A DNA stretch of 64,000 bases from Lewinellaceae bacterium (GCA_020636005.1 JACJYR010000004.1:434001-498000), one strand, 5' to 3'. Positions 1 to 9,072 are shown, counted from the stretch's first letter. The notes: generated by a model not told the origin, from the letters alone. Numbers and translations are program-made.

Positions 1-15
1 TTTTAGTCACAAATA

Positions 16-177
16 TCAGTCAAAAAATGCCACTACCTCAAACTGTTCTTGGGCAATAAGAGTATATGACATTCCAATCAAACTATCCACCACCCTCATC
101 ATATCTGTAGTATCCAGCACCTGCGCCGAAACCAATAGAGGAAAACAAAAAACCAAAACAACCAACATCTTTTTCAT
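16..177 (-). pseudogene. Truncated N terminus of a second TPR-CHAT paralogue
   Basis: A 53-codon minus-strand reading frame starts MKKMLVVLVFCFPLLVSAQ, a signal peptide, then reads VLDTTDMMRVVDSLIG. It closely matches the first 50 residues of the full TPR-CHAT protein at 5129-8278 (MKKMFFSLVICFPLMVRAQ, then VVDSAEVERVVDSLIN). It stops at a TGA at 16-18, just where the TPR repeats of the paralogue begin. The 29 bases upstream of the start are identical in both genes, so this is a duplicated gene start. All three frames close soon after, so it is most likely a remnant; the rest of the locus lies outside the window, and a short secreted peptide cannot be excluded. Confidence 0.7.
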
Positions 178-180
178 AGT

Positions 181-209
181 GTCAAATTTTTAAGGGTGAA
201 ACAAAGCCC
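181..209 (-). repeat. 29-bp leader shared by the two CHAT paralogues, copy 1
   Basis: This block directly upstream of the truncated CHAT start is base-for-base identical to 8282-8310 upstream of the full-length CHAT gene. Its core on the plus strand is TCAAATTTTTAAGGGTGAAA. It probably holds the shared 5' leader. The rest of the gap up to 326 also serves as the upstream region of the divergent PDZ gene; I see no clear consensus promoter there. Confidence 0.7.
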
Positions 210-326
210 GAAAGCTAACACCCCGCCACAAAATTTTTTCAGATTTTTTGATAACAAGCCAAAGAAGGAAGGAACACACTCCTGCAAGTCAAACAAATTC
301 AATTTTCACCATTAAAATTTAACGAC

Positions 327-2216
327 ATGAAAAGCAGGTTCCATTCCCTTATCCTTTCCCTCCTGGCACTGATGGTATCAGCGGCCTCCTTCGCACAATT
401 TCGCACCGGCCTACCGGTTGACCTGGGCATCGTGAACGTTTACGATGAAACCACGCACCTGAACTACAACCAGTTGTTCAAGTTAGTGCTGAAAGAAAAC
501 GCCCCAACCATTGGCAAATCCAATTTGTCGGTGGATTTGGTGGAACACCCATCACAGGCCGCCCTGGCCGTTTCCCTGAAACTGCTGGATACGACGGTGG
601 TAGCCTCTTATTACAGGGACGGCAAGCCCTGCTCAAAGGATACTTTCCGGGTGCCTAAGATTGAAATCAAACGGGAGGTAAACGCTTTTTCAAAGTATAT
701 CGAAGCCGGGCCGGAAGGCATCACGGTGGCCAATTTGCCCGAGTCCTCCCCGGAATACAAACAGGGCATCCGCAATGGCGATATTATCAAGGAAGTCAAT
801 GGAAAATCAATCCGGGCTAATGACCTTGAGAAGGCCAAACAAAGGCTGGACGGGAAAGATGGCAAAACCATTGCCGTCAAAATACAAAGCAACCTTTCCT
901 GGAAATCCGTGGACTTCCAACTCAAGCGGGTGCCTGTAAAAACCGCAGAATGGCAGCGGCCTTTCAGCCCGGGGAATTTGGAAGAGATATTTACGGCGGT
1001 ACTGCGTTCCATGATGAAGCAGTCCTCCAATATGGGGATTGCCTTTAAGACAGCCCCCGGTTTCAAAATGAAATCAATATCAAAAATCAATAGCGATGCG
1101 GGCGGGGGGAAGTGCCGGTCCAATGAACAGATGGCCCTTTGCAAATCGTCAAAGATGCACCCTGTTGCCAACGGTTTCAATACAAAGGATCTGTTTGCCA
1201 GGGAGGAATTTTATGTGCTCAAAAAGGACAAGAAAGCGCAGCCTGGCGACGCAGCATTGAACGTATTGCGTTTTTATAATTTCGATCAGCAAAAGAGTTT
1301 CCTGTCCGTCAACGACAATGTGAGCTTTGATGTAAAAAATGCGGTGCAAAAACTGTCTGGCCCATTTTACAACAAACCAGGTGTGCTCATGAATTACTTC
1401 GTAGCGGGCAGCCAGTATGAAAAAACCGGCAACTATTCGGCGGCGCTGAACCAGTTTTACAGCGCCCTGCTCAAAGTGGACGATATCATTGCCAGCGATT
1501 TGGCAAAGGCCAGGGCCAAGAAGGTTTTGTTTTCCCACATTGCCAATTGCTCCCAGCAGATGAACCAGACCGGGTATGCCAGTTTAACGACCCTTGCCCA
1601 GCAGTGCATGGCAGAATTGGCCAATGATGCCAGCCTGAGGGATCAGGACAGGAACTTTTACGAGTTTTCTTCCCAAATGCTGGAAATGAGCAGGGAAATA
1701 GAGAGCAAACTGGCCACCCAAAGAAATGAAAAGAAAATGGCCATCCTGGGCGCCGTGTTGAGTGCCGCAGCAGGCGTGGCTACCTTCGACCTTGATATTG
1801 ATTTGTCCGTTAGCCTTTTTGTCAACTCGATTGACATCCTGGACGACAATGCCAACCTGAACTTTCAAATTAACAGCGCCATTTCACAGGCTACCCATGA
1901 GGTGAAAATCAACCTGCCCGCCGAATTGCAGGACGAAGAAAACAACCCTTATGAATTGGTACTGACCTCCGCCATTACCTACGCCTTCGAACGGGCCAAA
2001 CACAAAGAGGCCATCCTGTCCTTGATTGGCCGGTATGCCGATGGAAACCCCGCCCTGGCAAATGTGGCCAGCGAGCTGATGAGAAAGTGCAGCCGGGACA
2101 ATTCTAACCTCGACCACACCCAATTGGTGGCCCAACTCTGCCAGCAGGAGAAGACAGTGTACCGCTACGAGAAGCGTGGCTTAAGCGTGCCTGGGAATGA
2201 AATCGCCCGGCCATAA
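327..2216 (+). CDS. Secreted PDZ-domain protein with TPR-like C-terminal part
   Basis: A 629-residue protein with a cleavable signal peptide (MKSRFHSLILSLLALMVSA, ending SFAQ). Residues about 125-205 form a PDZ domain: the segment EGITVANLPESSP, then GIRNGDIIKEVNGKSI, is the typical carboxylate-binding loop and hydrophobic core of bacterial PDZ domains. No protease domain is visible, so it is a periplasmic or surface binding protein rather than a DegP-type protease. The segment from about 345 to 460 (GSQYEKTGNYSAALNQFYSA and following) is helical and TPR-like. Near 475-490 a small Ala-rich hydrophobic stretch could touch a membrane. It is followed 101 bp later by a coiled-coil secreted protein and is divergent from the truncated CHAT start. 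Function unknown; the link to CHAT genes is by position only. Confidence 0.85.
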   Translation: MKSRFHSLILSLLALMVSAASFAQFRTGLPVDLGIVNVYDETTHLNYNQLFKLVLKENAPTIGKSNLSVDLVEHPSQAALAVSLKLLDTTVVASYYRDGKPCSKDTFRVPKIEIKREVNAFSKYIEAGPEGITVANLPESSPEYKQGIRNGDIIKEVNGKSIRANDLEKAKQRLDGKDGKTIAVKIQSNLSWKSVDFQLKRVPVKTAEWQRPFSPGNLEEIFTAVLRSMMKQSSNMGIAFKTAPGFKMKSISKINSDAGGGKCRSNEQMALCKSSKMHPVANGFNTKDLFAREEFYVLKKDKKAQPGDAALNVLRFYNFDQQKSFLSVNDNVSFDVKNAVQKLSGPFYNKPGVLMNYFVAGSQYEKTGNYSAALNQFYSALLKVDDIIASDLAKARAKKVLFSHIANCSQQMNQTGYASLTTLAQQCMAELANDASLRDQDRNFYEFSSQMLEMSREIESKLATQRNEKKMAILGAVLSAAAGVATFDLDIDLSVSLFVNSIDILDDNANLNFQINSAISQATHEVKINLPAELQDEENNPYELVLTSAITYAFERAKHKEAILSLIGRYADGNPALANVASELMRKCSRDNSNLDHTQLVAQLCQQEKTVYRYEKRGLSVPGNEIARP

Positions 2217-2317
2217 GGTCTCCCAGCTTGCGTTGCCTTTCGGAAGCCCAAACTTTTGAAAGGCGGCGCACCAACTTGGCCCGACCCTTCCTTTTTCATC
2301 CTTTTAACTCAATTTCC

Positions 2318-3562
2318 ATGAAAACTCAACCTGTCACCATCAACCTGATCCTTATTGTTTTATTTGGGGCTATAGCTGCAAACAGCCTTTTTTCACAAGC
2401 TCTACCCTGCCCGGAAGCTGATAAAATCAATGATGAAATACGTGCCCATAATGCGGAATACGAACGGATAAAATCAGATTTAGAAAACGGCTTGTTTTGC
2501 AGCGAATGCAAGCGTTCAAAAACGGAAATCGAAAACCAGGAACCTGTTTCGTTCGAGCAACATGTAGTGGATGTGAAGGGCCAGGTTTTGCATGCCACCA
2601 AAGAAATGTTAGACAAGGCGTATGCAAAGTATATGGACAAATACAACCGCTTGAAAGGACGATTTGATAGTGCAAAAACCAGATGTGTGGATGAAGCTAA
2701 AAGAGAGCAGGAGCGCAAGCGCAAAGAGGAAGAGCGGAAGCGCCAGGAAGCACAGCGCCTCGCAGAAGAAGAGGCGAAAAAACGCCAGGAAGAAGCAAAA
2801 GCTGCCCAGGAAAAAAAGAAACAGGAAGCCGAAGCAGCCGAGCAGAAAAAAAAGGAAGAAGAAGCGGCCAAATTGAGGGCGGAAGAGGAAAAGCGCTTGG
2901 AACAGGAACGGATTGCCAATGAAATGGCGGAGCGGGCCGAACAAAGCCGAATAGCCTATGAGCAACAAATGGCCGAGGCAAGGCGGGAATTGCAGGGCCT
3001 ACTGGGCGAGATGGAGGAAAACAGGCGGAACAATTACGAACAGATTCTCAACGATATAAAACAATCGCTGTCCAAATTTTCCAACATGGCCATCGGTTAT
3101 GCCGGGGAGGTTTGGGACGCCACAAAAACAGGCATTTCGGCGATGGCCAAAGACGATATCAGCGATCTCCTCGAAAATGAGGTGCTGGACGATGAGGATT
3201 TCGACTTATTTGAAACCGCGGCATCGGCGGCATCGGCGGCAGATGCCTTGCGGGATGGGTGGTCCGGCATCGTGGATCGAAAAGAAGTGGTTGATTTTTT
3301 CGAGACGCTTGGTTTTACCGCCCCTTTGCAATTTGGGCAGACCGGCCAGTTAAAAACCATTGAGCAGTCCTTGGGGAACATCCAGGACAGTGTGTGGGAA
3401 TACCTTTATGAAGCGATACAATCCGATTTCAATATCGAGGATCGCTCCGGGGAAATCCTTAAAAATGTACCCAAAGAAATCATGCGGAACTATTTAAACA
3501 ATATAGCCTCCGGGCTTCGGTTGGGCGATTTATTGCTCCCCGTTGAAACTGGAAAAAAATAA
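2318..3562 (+). CDS. Secreted coiled-coil protein
   Basis: The start at 2318 is chosen over an upstream in-frame ATG at 2228 because it puts the signal peptide MKTQPVTINLILIVLFGAIA at the N terminus; this gives 414 residues. After a short Cys-containing region (PCPEADKIND, LFCSECKRSK) comes a charged coiled coil from about 125 to 245, very rich in Lys, Glu and Ala (runs such as KRQEEAKAAQEKKKQEAEAA). The C-terminal 150 residues are acidic and helical and resemble nothing I recognise. It lies in the same direction as the PDZ gene, 101 bp downstream, so the two may be co-transcribed. A structural or scaffold role in the periplasm is a guess. Confidence 0.8.
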   Translation: MKTQPVTINLILIVLFGAIAANSLFSQALPCPEADKINDEIRAHNAEYERIKSDLENGLFCSECKRSKTEIENQEPVSFEQHVVDVKGQVLHATKEMLDKAYAKYMDKYNRLKGRFDSAKTRCVDEAKREQERKRKEEERKRQEAQRLAEEEAKKRQEEAKAAQEKKKQEAEAAEQKKKEEEAAKLRAEEEKRLEQERIANEMAERAEQSRIAYEQQMAEARRELQGLLGEMEENRRNNYEQILNDIKQSLSKFSNMAIGYAGEVWDATKTGISAMAKDDISDLLENEVLDDEDFDLFETAASAASAADALRDGWSGIVDRKEVVDFFETLGFTAPLQFGQTGQLKTIEQSLGNIQDSVWEYLYEAIQSDFNIEDRSGEILKNVPKEIMRNYLNNIASGLRLGDLLLPVETGKK

Positions 3563-3619
3563 CCTGTTTTTCTTGGCTGAATGCCTGGTGAACTGGGCTT
3601 CGCCAGTAAGTTTTCACCA

Positions 3620-3655
3620 AAGCCTGCCAATTTATTTTGGCGGGCTTTTTTTTTG
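3620..3655 (+). terminator. Rho-independent terminator of the PDZ/coiled-coil pair
   Basis: The stem AGCCTGCCA / TGGCGGGCT (nine pairs, one G-T) with an ATTTATTT-type loop is followed by a run of T at 3646-3654. It lies 60 bp after the stop of the coiled-coil gene. Confidence 0.85.
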
Positions 3656-3888
3656 ATTTTGATTGCAAAAACTGATAACAAGCCTCCGTTGCACGGTACT
3701 TACTCTTGAACCTTAACGCTGGCTACTAGGATATCAATGCTCTTGTCAGCGCTCCATTCATTACCGACATCAAGTCCAGCTTTTCGGATTCCCAATGGCT
3801 CAGTTCCCTTCTGCTTCACCGATAGGTGATGGCTTGCCGTTGCCCGGCAGCAAGGGGATATTTTTTTACCTTCAAAACTATTTGTGCT

Positions 3889-4233
3889 ATGCTAAAAACC
3901 CTTGTGTTCCTATGGCTTGCCCTGCCTTTTTTGCCGGGCCTGACATCCGGCCCGCCGGCCGTAACGTGCGATTGCCCCGACATCGCCGACCTGCAGAAAA
4001 CGGGGCAGACTTCGAACTCCATCACCTTCGAATGGAGCCCCGTGGACGGTGCGACCACCTACAAGGTACGATACTACCGGCAGGACGACCAGTACACCAG
4101 CAGCTTCCAGTACACGGGCCAGACTTCCTTCAGCTTCACCAACCTGCCCGAAGGGACTTACACCTTCTACTTCATGGCGGTCTGTGGCAGCGGGGAAAGC
4201 GGGATCGTTGTGGAAGATTTAATCCAGATATGA
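3889..4233 (+). CDS. Small secreted fibronectin type III-like protein
   Basis: The start at 3889 gives a signal peptide (MLKTLVFLWLALPFLPGL) and a 114-residue product. The mature part is one fibronectin type III-like domain: SITFEWSPVDGATTYKVRYY gives the B and C strands, followed by FSFTNLPEGTYTFYFMAVCG, the usual F-G region. It carries a CDC motif near the N terminus. A strong terminator follows directly, so it is a single-gene unit. The bases before the ATG (CTATTTGTGCTATG) recur before the short gene at 12172, whose signal peptide also begins MLK, so the two may be related. Role unknown; such domains usually bind protein or carbohydrate at the cell surface. Confidence 0.7.
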   Translation: MLKTLVFLWLALPFLPGLTSGPPAVTCDCPDIADLQKTGQTSNSITFEWSPVDGATTYKVRYYRQDDQYTSSFQYTGQTSFSFTNLPEGTYTFYFMAVCGSGESGIVVEDLIQI

Positions 4234-4245
4234 TCTGGTAATTTG

Positions 4246-4282
4246 GAGGCCTTGTTTCAAATCAAGGCCTCTTTTGTTTTTT
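4246..4282 (+). terminator. Rho-independent terminator
   Basis: Perfect nine-pair stem GAGGCCTTG / CAAGGCCTC with an eight-base loop, followed by TTTTGTTTTTTC. It ends the FN3-like gene at 3889-4233. Confidence 0.93.
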
Positions 4283-4734
4283 CGTTCCTTGACAAATAGT
4301 GTGTAATAGTGCAATACATCAGTGTTTTATAAGTGTGAAAAAATAAAAATTTTCCTGGCTAAAACGGATGGTAGTGACGCAGTTCTCTTTACCACAGTTG
4401 GGCGACCATATTTGTAGAAATTGGCAATAACCCACCCAGTAAGATCCTTTAGGGGCGGAATACCGGACGCTATTCACCCTGGCCACTTAAAGCTGAAATG
4501 CCCACTCCACCTTAAAGGGGGGATGAGCGAAGTAAACAATAAAAGTATTGACAACCATATTGAAAAAATACCTTTTAAAAGCAAGAGCAGGCAGCTCCAC
4601 ATCAAAGAGCCCGCCTGCTTTTCTATTACTTTTGAAACTGGAAATAATATACCCTGGTCGGTAAAAGTCAGGATATGGAGCTCCCATAACAGGCAAGCGG
4701 TCACACGTTGGATTACCCTATCGATTAGGATATT
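4283..4734. other. Gap without a supported gene
   Basis: About 450 bases in which I see no credible coding region. Open frames here lack recognisable protein character. The one clear structure is the hairpin at 4586-4625. The 3' end merges into the decayed lipoprotein gene that follows. Confidence 0.6.
4586..4625 (+). terminator. Terminator-like hairpin
   Basis: AGCAGGC pairs with GCCTGCT and an inner GCTC with GAGC, followed by TTTTC. It stands alone in the gap and may be left over from a lost gene. Confidence 0.5.
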
Positions 4735-5057
4735 TGTAGTTCATCCGGATGACATCCGATTTACCTTTTCAAAGATTTAACCTGCCTGATTGAAAAGATC
4801 AAATTTTATCCGGGCTCCGGTGCTAAACAACCTAATTATCTGGTAGGTACGTGTCAGGGACTTATTGGGTGGACGAGTGCCTCTGCTGCCAAAATGGCCA
4901 TTGGCGGGAAGGCTACAAAGTGGAAAAGTCAGGTAAGATTCATTTTTCTCCGGCAGGAGACAATGCTTCTCAAATTAACTTTCAACATTTTTCCGGCGGG
5001 AGGTGCCTGACTTACTCCAGCGGTGAATCAACGTTCCAACTGTTTTTGAATGGAGTA
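4735..5057 (+). pseudogene. Decayed 3' part of a lipoprotein gene, paralogue of 21477-22037
   Basis: Read with two frameshifts, this stretch gives DIRFTFSK, then CLIEKIKFYPGSG, then SGTYWVDECLCCQNGHWREG and KIHFSPAGDNASQINFQHFS. These align in order with DIFFTFFK, YLIETVKVYPDSSG, TGTYRVGNCICYQNGNWWDG and KVYFSPADGGAYQVNFQHFS of the intact lipoprotein at 21477-22037. The stop codon is lost (TGA read as GGA), and similarity continues about 40 bp past it into the 3' flank. The N-terminal half, including the lipobox, is missing or unrecognisable. Confidence 0.8.
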
Positions 5058-5128
5058 TGCTTATACCAGCGAAGTAGATCAACCAAATTAACTTATCTTC
5101 CCCTCTTTCTTTTTACTGCCGGATTTCC

Positions 5129-8100
5129 TCACTCCACCAGCACAAACCCCGCCCACACAAACGGGTCCTTGTACCGCTTCCGCATCCATTGCTGCGTCTC
5201 GTAAAAAGCATCCCGGATTTCTTTTCCTTCCGACAGCCACTGGGTATAAAACCGCTCCATGAACACTGCCGACTCCTTGTCGGGTATTTGCCAAAGGCTG
5301 ACAATGAGTTTTTCCACCCCTGCCATTTTCAGGGAGCGCTGCAGGCCCATCACACCTTCCGTGCCCTGTATGTCTCCGAGGCCGGTCTCGCAGGCGGATA
5401 GCACGGCCAGCTTGGTGCCGGTGAGGTTCACCTGGGCGATTTCGTAGGCGGTGAGGATGCCGTCTTCCCGACCGGGGAAGGGCTTGCCCTCCTTCCAGGC
5501 CTGGTTGGCGCCGGCCAGCACCAGGCCGGAACGCATGAGCGGGTGCTCGGAAAGCGGGATGGAGGTATTGCCGCCAAAGTCGGGGATGCGCTCTTTCCGC
5601 TGCGCCGGATCGGGGAAGAAAAAGCCGTGGGTGGCGATGTGCAGGATGGTGGGCGATGGGCTGCCCACGCCCAAGGACTTGAAGCGTTCTTCCGTTGCGG
5701 TGGTGTCGGTGAAAGCCACTGTGTTGATGTGCTGCTTTTCCATCAGCTGGGACAGCCGCTCCACTTCCTGCTTGGTGCCGGGCAGGTAGCGCCAGCCCTC
5801 GCCCCGGTGGCCCCGGTTGGGGTTGAGCAGGCTGGTGCTGAGCGGCGTATAGGCAATGGCGGTGGAATCGGCGGCCACGCTGTCCAGCGTCGTGGAAACG
5901 GGTTCGTAGTTGATGCCGCCGAACAGGGTGGCGGTCATGTTGGCGTCGGCTGGTGCGGTGCTCGGCACGACGAGGCTGCGGGTGCTGAACAACTGGTTCA
6001 GTTGGTAGCGGTCGGCCAATACGCCCATGTCCGTTCCCCCCTTCAGGGGGGCCAGGGGGGCTGGGGCTGGGATGGCATGAAATGCGATGCGGTGCAGCGA
6101 GCCGGAAGGGGAAAAGTGGACGGTCTTCACGCCGTCGAGCAGGCTGTCCAAAGGCTGCCAGAGCAGGCGGTAGAGTCCGGCGGAGGGGGCCTTTCCGCCC
6201 GGCTCGATGCCCCGGAGGGCGTAGAGGTTTTGCACGGCGGCGGTGGCGTCCGTTTCGTTCAGCAGGCTGTCGAGTTGGCGCTGCTCGCAGAGATAGACCA
6301 TTTTGGGCTGCTCCCAGCCGGGGCGGAGGACAAGGGCAGCGTAGAGGGTGGAGTCGGTGGCTTTTTTGTCCCAATATTGGAAATGGGTGAATTCTATGGC
6401 GGCTTCGTCGGGCTTTAGCGCCGCCCGCACCTCGTCCCATTTCACCTGCCGCATGGCCTCGCCGTAGCCGGCGACGGTGCGGGCGAGGTCTTTTTCGAGG
6501 GTGTTGGCTTTTTCTTCGAGGTCGGCGACCCGGGTGCTGTCACGTTCGGCGATGGGTTTTGCGTATTCGCTGGCGAGGCGGCGGTGGTAGGATTTGAGGA
6601 GGTTGAATTTTTCGGTAGCGGTGGAGTCGGAAAGGGCGAAGTGCTTGGTTTGGTTGGCGGCGTTGAGGAGGAAGCCTTTGTAGAAGAGGGTGTTGTCGTA
6701 GGAAGTTAGAGCAGTCCGATTTTTAGCCGACTGTAGAAAAAAAGAAAATAATTGTCCCTGGTATTTTGAAAATGTATTCAAATAGCTGTTTAGTTCTTTC
6801 TCAGAGAGATGGCGCAAGGCTTTTTCTATCATATTCTCATTGATTTTAGATAACTCCATGAAAAGAGGTTCGGCCTTTTCAAACAGATGGCTATTCCAAT
6901 ATATATTTGCCAAGTTACTTGAGATTAGTATGTAACTTGGATGTAATTTTCCCTGTGCTGTTTCACATATCTCTCTGGCTTCGAAGTATAAATTCTCAGC
7001 TTTTTCATATTGGTTCATTTTCAAATACAAATCAGCTAAATTGATCAGATTTAAAGCATAATTAGGATGGCCCGAACCCAGCAGTTTTTCCCAGGCAACT
7101 TTAGCTTCCAAGAAGAAAAGTTCAGCTTTTTCAGTATTACCAAGCTCAGCATATAAGACTCCAAGATTTGCTAAGCAGACTGCATAAGGCGGACTCTTGG
7201 TTTGTGATTTTTCCAATATACTTTTTGCCTCTAAATAGTAAGCTTCCGATTTTGCATACTGTCTAAATTGCCGATAAAATCCTGCAAGATTACTTATTGT
7301 TGCAGCATAATCCGGATGTTCCATGCCTATGGTTTTTTCATTAACATTCTTGGCATCAATCCATAATTGTTCAGCTTTTCCAAATTGGCCCAAGTCATAA
7401 TAGAGTAAGGCTAAACCATTGGCGATATATGCATATTCAGCATGTTGAGTCCCAAAATTTCTTTCAAAAATATTATAAGCTTCAACTTTAAGCATCTCGG
7501 CTTTTTGGTATTGTCCCATTTGAAGGTACAACTCTCCAAGGTTATGTACAACTGCAACGTATTCCGGATGAGTCTTTCCCAACCTTTTTTCCCGGATTTT
7601 TTTAGTCTCAATCCATAATGACTCTACTTTTTCATATTGTCCCAAACTGTTGTAAAGTGCTGCAAGATTATTTAAGGTTTGTGCATAGTCTGGATGTTCT
7701 TTTCCAAGTATTTTTTCTCGAATACTTAAAGCTTCAAGCCATAGTTGTTCGGCTTTTTCGATTTCTCCCAAAAACTTAAAGTAAATAGTAGCTAAATTAT
7801 TTACTGTTTGTGCATAATCAGGATGTTCTTTTCCTAAGGTTTTTTCTGTGATATCTTTCGATTTAAGATAGTAAGTTTTTGACTTTTCATATTGCCTCAA
7901 ATCTCTATAAACAATTCCAAGGTTGTAAAGCGTCAGTGCGTATTCACTTTGAAGTTGCGCTGAGTGTTCTTCAAGGAAATCTTTGCTCCTTAAATAGTAA
8001 GCCTCTGCCGAATCGAATTCCTTTTTATAATGGTAAATCCTTCCCACATTAATATAGCACGCAGCATTTTTTAAATGTTTTTCGCCAAAGTATTGAGCTA

Positions 8101-8278
8101 CAAATTTTTGGGCTTTATCACTTTGCTTGAAAGCTTCTTCAAACTCCCGTTTATTAGTGTAATCTCGAGATAGGTTTATCAAACTATCCACCACCCGCTC
8201 CACCTCCGCCGAATCTACCACCTGAGCCCGCACCATCAACGGAAAACAAATAACCAAGGAGAAAAACATCTTTTTCAT
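5129..8278 (-). CDS. Secreted TPR-CHAT cysteine peptidase
   Basis: A 1049-residue protein with signal peptide (MKKMFFSLVICFPLMVRA). Residues about 40-480 are kinesin-light-chain-type TPR repeats of about 42 residues (for example YAQTLNNLAALYNSLGQYEK and later variants). Residues about 530-1049 are the CHAT region, beginning at LTSYDNTLFYKGFLL. The expected caspase-like pair is present: His in HIATHGFF (about residue 884) and Cys in VLSACETGLG (about 963). CHAT proteins are clan CD proteases regulated by their TPR part; this one should act outside the cytoplasm. It is divergent from the ECF sigma operon at 8518. The TPR half is AT-rich and the CHAT half GC-rich, with a sharp change near base 6700. 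Protease activity is likely but not proven. Confidence 0.9.
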   Translation of the reverse strand: MKKMFFSLVICFPLMVRAQVVDSAEVERVVDSLINLSRDYTNKREFEEAFKQSDKAQKFVAQYFGEKHLKNAACYINVGRIYHYKKEFDSAEAYYLRSKDFLEEHSAQLQSEYALTLYNLGIVYRDLRQYEKSKTYYLKSKDITEKTLGKEHPDYAQTVNNLATIYFKFLGEIEKAEQLWLEALSIREKILGKEHPDYAQTLNNLAALYNSLGQYEKVESLWIETKKIREKRLGKTHPEYVAVVHNLGELYLQMGQYQKAEMLKVEAYNIFERNFGTQHAEYAYIANGLALLYYDLGQFGKAEQLWIDAKNVNEKTIGMEHPDYAATISNLAGFYRQFRQYAKSEAYYLEAKSILEKSQTKSPPYAVCLANLGVLYAELGNTEKAELFFLEAKVAWEKLLGSGHPNYALNLINLADLYLKMNQYEKAENLYFEAREICETAQGKLHPSYILISSNLANIYWNSHLFEKAEPLFMELSKINENMIEKALRHLSEKELNSYLNTFSKYQGQLFSFFLQSAKNRTALTSYDNTLFYKGFLLNAANQTKHFALSDSTATEKFNLLKSYHRRLASEYAKPIAERDSTRVADLEEKANTLEKDLARTVAGYGEAMRQVKWDEVRAALKPDEAAIEFTHFQYWDKKATDSTLYAALVLRPGWEQPKMVYLCEQRQLDSLLNETDATAAVQNLYALRGIEPGGKAPSAGLYRLLWQPLDSLLDGVKTVHFSPSGSLHRIAFHAIPAPAPLAPLKGGTDMGVLADRYQLNQLFSTRSLVVPSTAPADANMTATLFGGINYEPVSTTLDSVAADSTAIAYTPLSTSLLNPNRGHRGEGWRYLPGTKQEVERLSQLMEKQHINTVAFTDTTATEERFKSLGVGSPSPTILHIATHGFFFPDPAQRKERIPDFGGNTSIPLSEHPLMRSGLVLAGANQAWKEGKPFPGREDGILTAYEIAQVNLTGTKLAVLSACETGLGDIQGTEGVMGLQRSLKMAGVEKLIVSLWQIPDKESAVFMERFYTQWLSEGKEIRDAFYETQQWMRKRYKDPFVWAGFVLVE

Positions 8279-8281
8279 AGG

Positions 8282-8310
8282 GTCAAATTTTTAAGGGTGA
8301 AACAAAGCCC
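8282..8310 (-). repeat. 29-bp leader shared by the two CHAT paralogues, copy 2
   Basis: Identical to 181-209. It ends four bases before the CHAT start codon, so it includes the ribosome binding region, and its conservation marks the two genes as recent duplicates. Confidence 0.7.
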
Positions 8311-8475
8311 CAAAATACCCCGCCGCTTCCATGTTTTTCCTCACCCGCTCAAACTCCCACAAATTTTTTTTTTCACACTATTGTCCGGCAACTGAAAACA
8401 ACCATTTCAAACCCGGTACAAACCCCAAAACCAAAACCCCACCCAACCATGCAGGAATATTTCCGCCTTAGTTCG

Positions 8476-8483
8476 TAGGTTTG
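8476..8483 (+). promoter_or_regulatory. Possible -7 box of the ECF sigma operon
   Basis: TAGGTTTG fits the Bacteroidota -7 consensus TAnnTTTG and lies 34 bp before the start codon of the sigma gene. I see no good TTG 19-21 bp upstream, so the promoter is tentative and could be read by the ECF sigma itself. Confidence 0.4.
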
Positions 8484-8517
8484 TCAGGTCTGCCAAAACC
8501 AGCAGACGGAAACTGCC

Positions 8518-9072
8518 ATGACCGGAAACACCAACCTGTTCGAAGCCCTGAAAACCGGCGACCCCGCCGCCTTCAGCCAAGTCTATAAAACCTGCTACCG
8601 CAGCGCCGCCTCCGCCGTGCTGAACAACGGCGGCACGGCCTCCGACGCCGAAGACCTCTTCCAAGAGGCCCTCTTCGTCCTGGTGAAAAACCTCCAAAAG
8701 CCGGGGTTTGAAATCAAGGCGCAGGTAGGCACCTGGCTCTACAGCGTGGTGCGAAACCTCTGGTACAAACGGTTGCGGGACAGTGGGAAAGAACTGCCCG
8801 TGGAAGACGAAAAAATGAAGGCGCTGGCCGATGTACCGGAGGAAAATGCCATAGAAATAATGGAGAACCTGCGGGAGCGGGAGGCGAAATACGCCCATGT
8901 CATCCGGGCCATCGAACAGACGGGCGAGGAGTGCCGGGAGGTTATTTTGCAGGCCTACTACAATGAAATGCCGGACGATAAAATCGCTGAAAAACTGGGC
9001 TACTCATACGCTTTCGTGCGGGTGAAACGGCACCGCTGTATGGGGAAGCTGCGGGAAATATTGGGAATTTGA
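8518..9072 (+). CDS. ECF-family RNA polymerase sigma factor
   Basis: A 184-residue cytoplasmic protein with the two conserved regions of extracytoplasmic function sigma-70 factors. Region 2 spans about 20-90, with DAEDLFQEALFVLVKNL and TWLYSVVRNLWYKRLR for core binding and -10 recognition. Region 4 spans about 125-180, with the helix-turn-helix CREVILQAYYNEMPDDKIAE and YSYAFVRVKRHRCMGKLRE for -35 recognition. It heads an operon with a membrane protein that has an anti-sigma-like N terminus and a metallopeptidase-like lipoprotein, and is divergent from the TPR-CHAT gene, so it probably controls this locus in response to an envelope signal. The family is certain; the regulon is inference. Confidence 0.93.
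   Translation: MTGNTNLFEALKTGDPAAFSQVYKTCYRSAASAVLNNGGTASDAEDLFQEALFVLVKNLQKPGFEIKAQVGTWLYSVVRNLWYKRLRDSGKELPVEDEKMKALADVPEENAIEIMENLREREAKYAHVIRAIEQTGEECREVILQAYYNEMPDDKIAEKLGYSYAFVRVKRHRCMGKLREILGI

Noticed and set aside
4421..4780. A 119-residue plus-strand frame in the gap before the dead lipoprotein gene
   Set aside because: No protein-like composition or domain, and it runs into the pseudogene out of step.
5088..6440. A 450-residue minus-strand open frame
   Set aside because: It is an off-frame shadow of the GC-rich CHAT gene half, with Arg/Pro/Ala-rich sequence and no domain; the CHAT frame has clear catalytic motifs.
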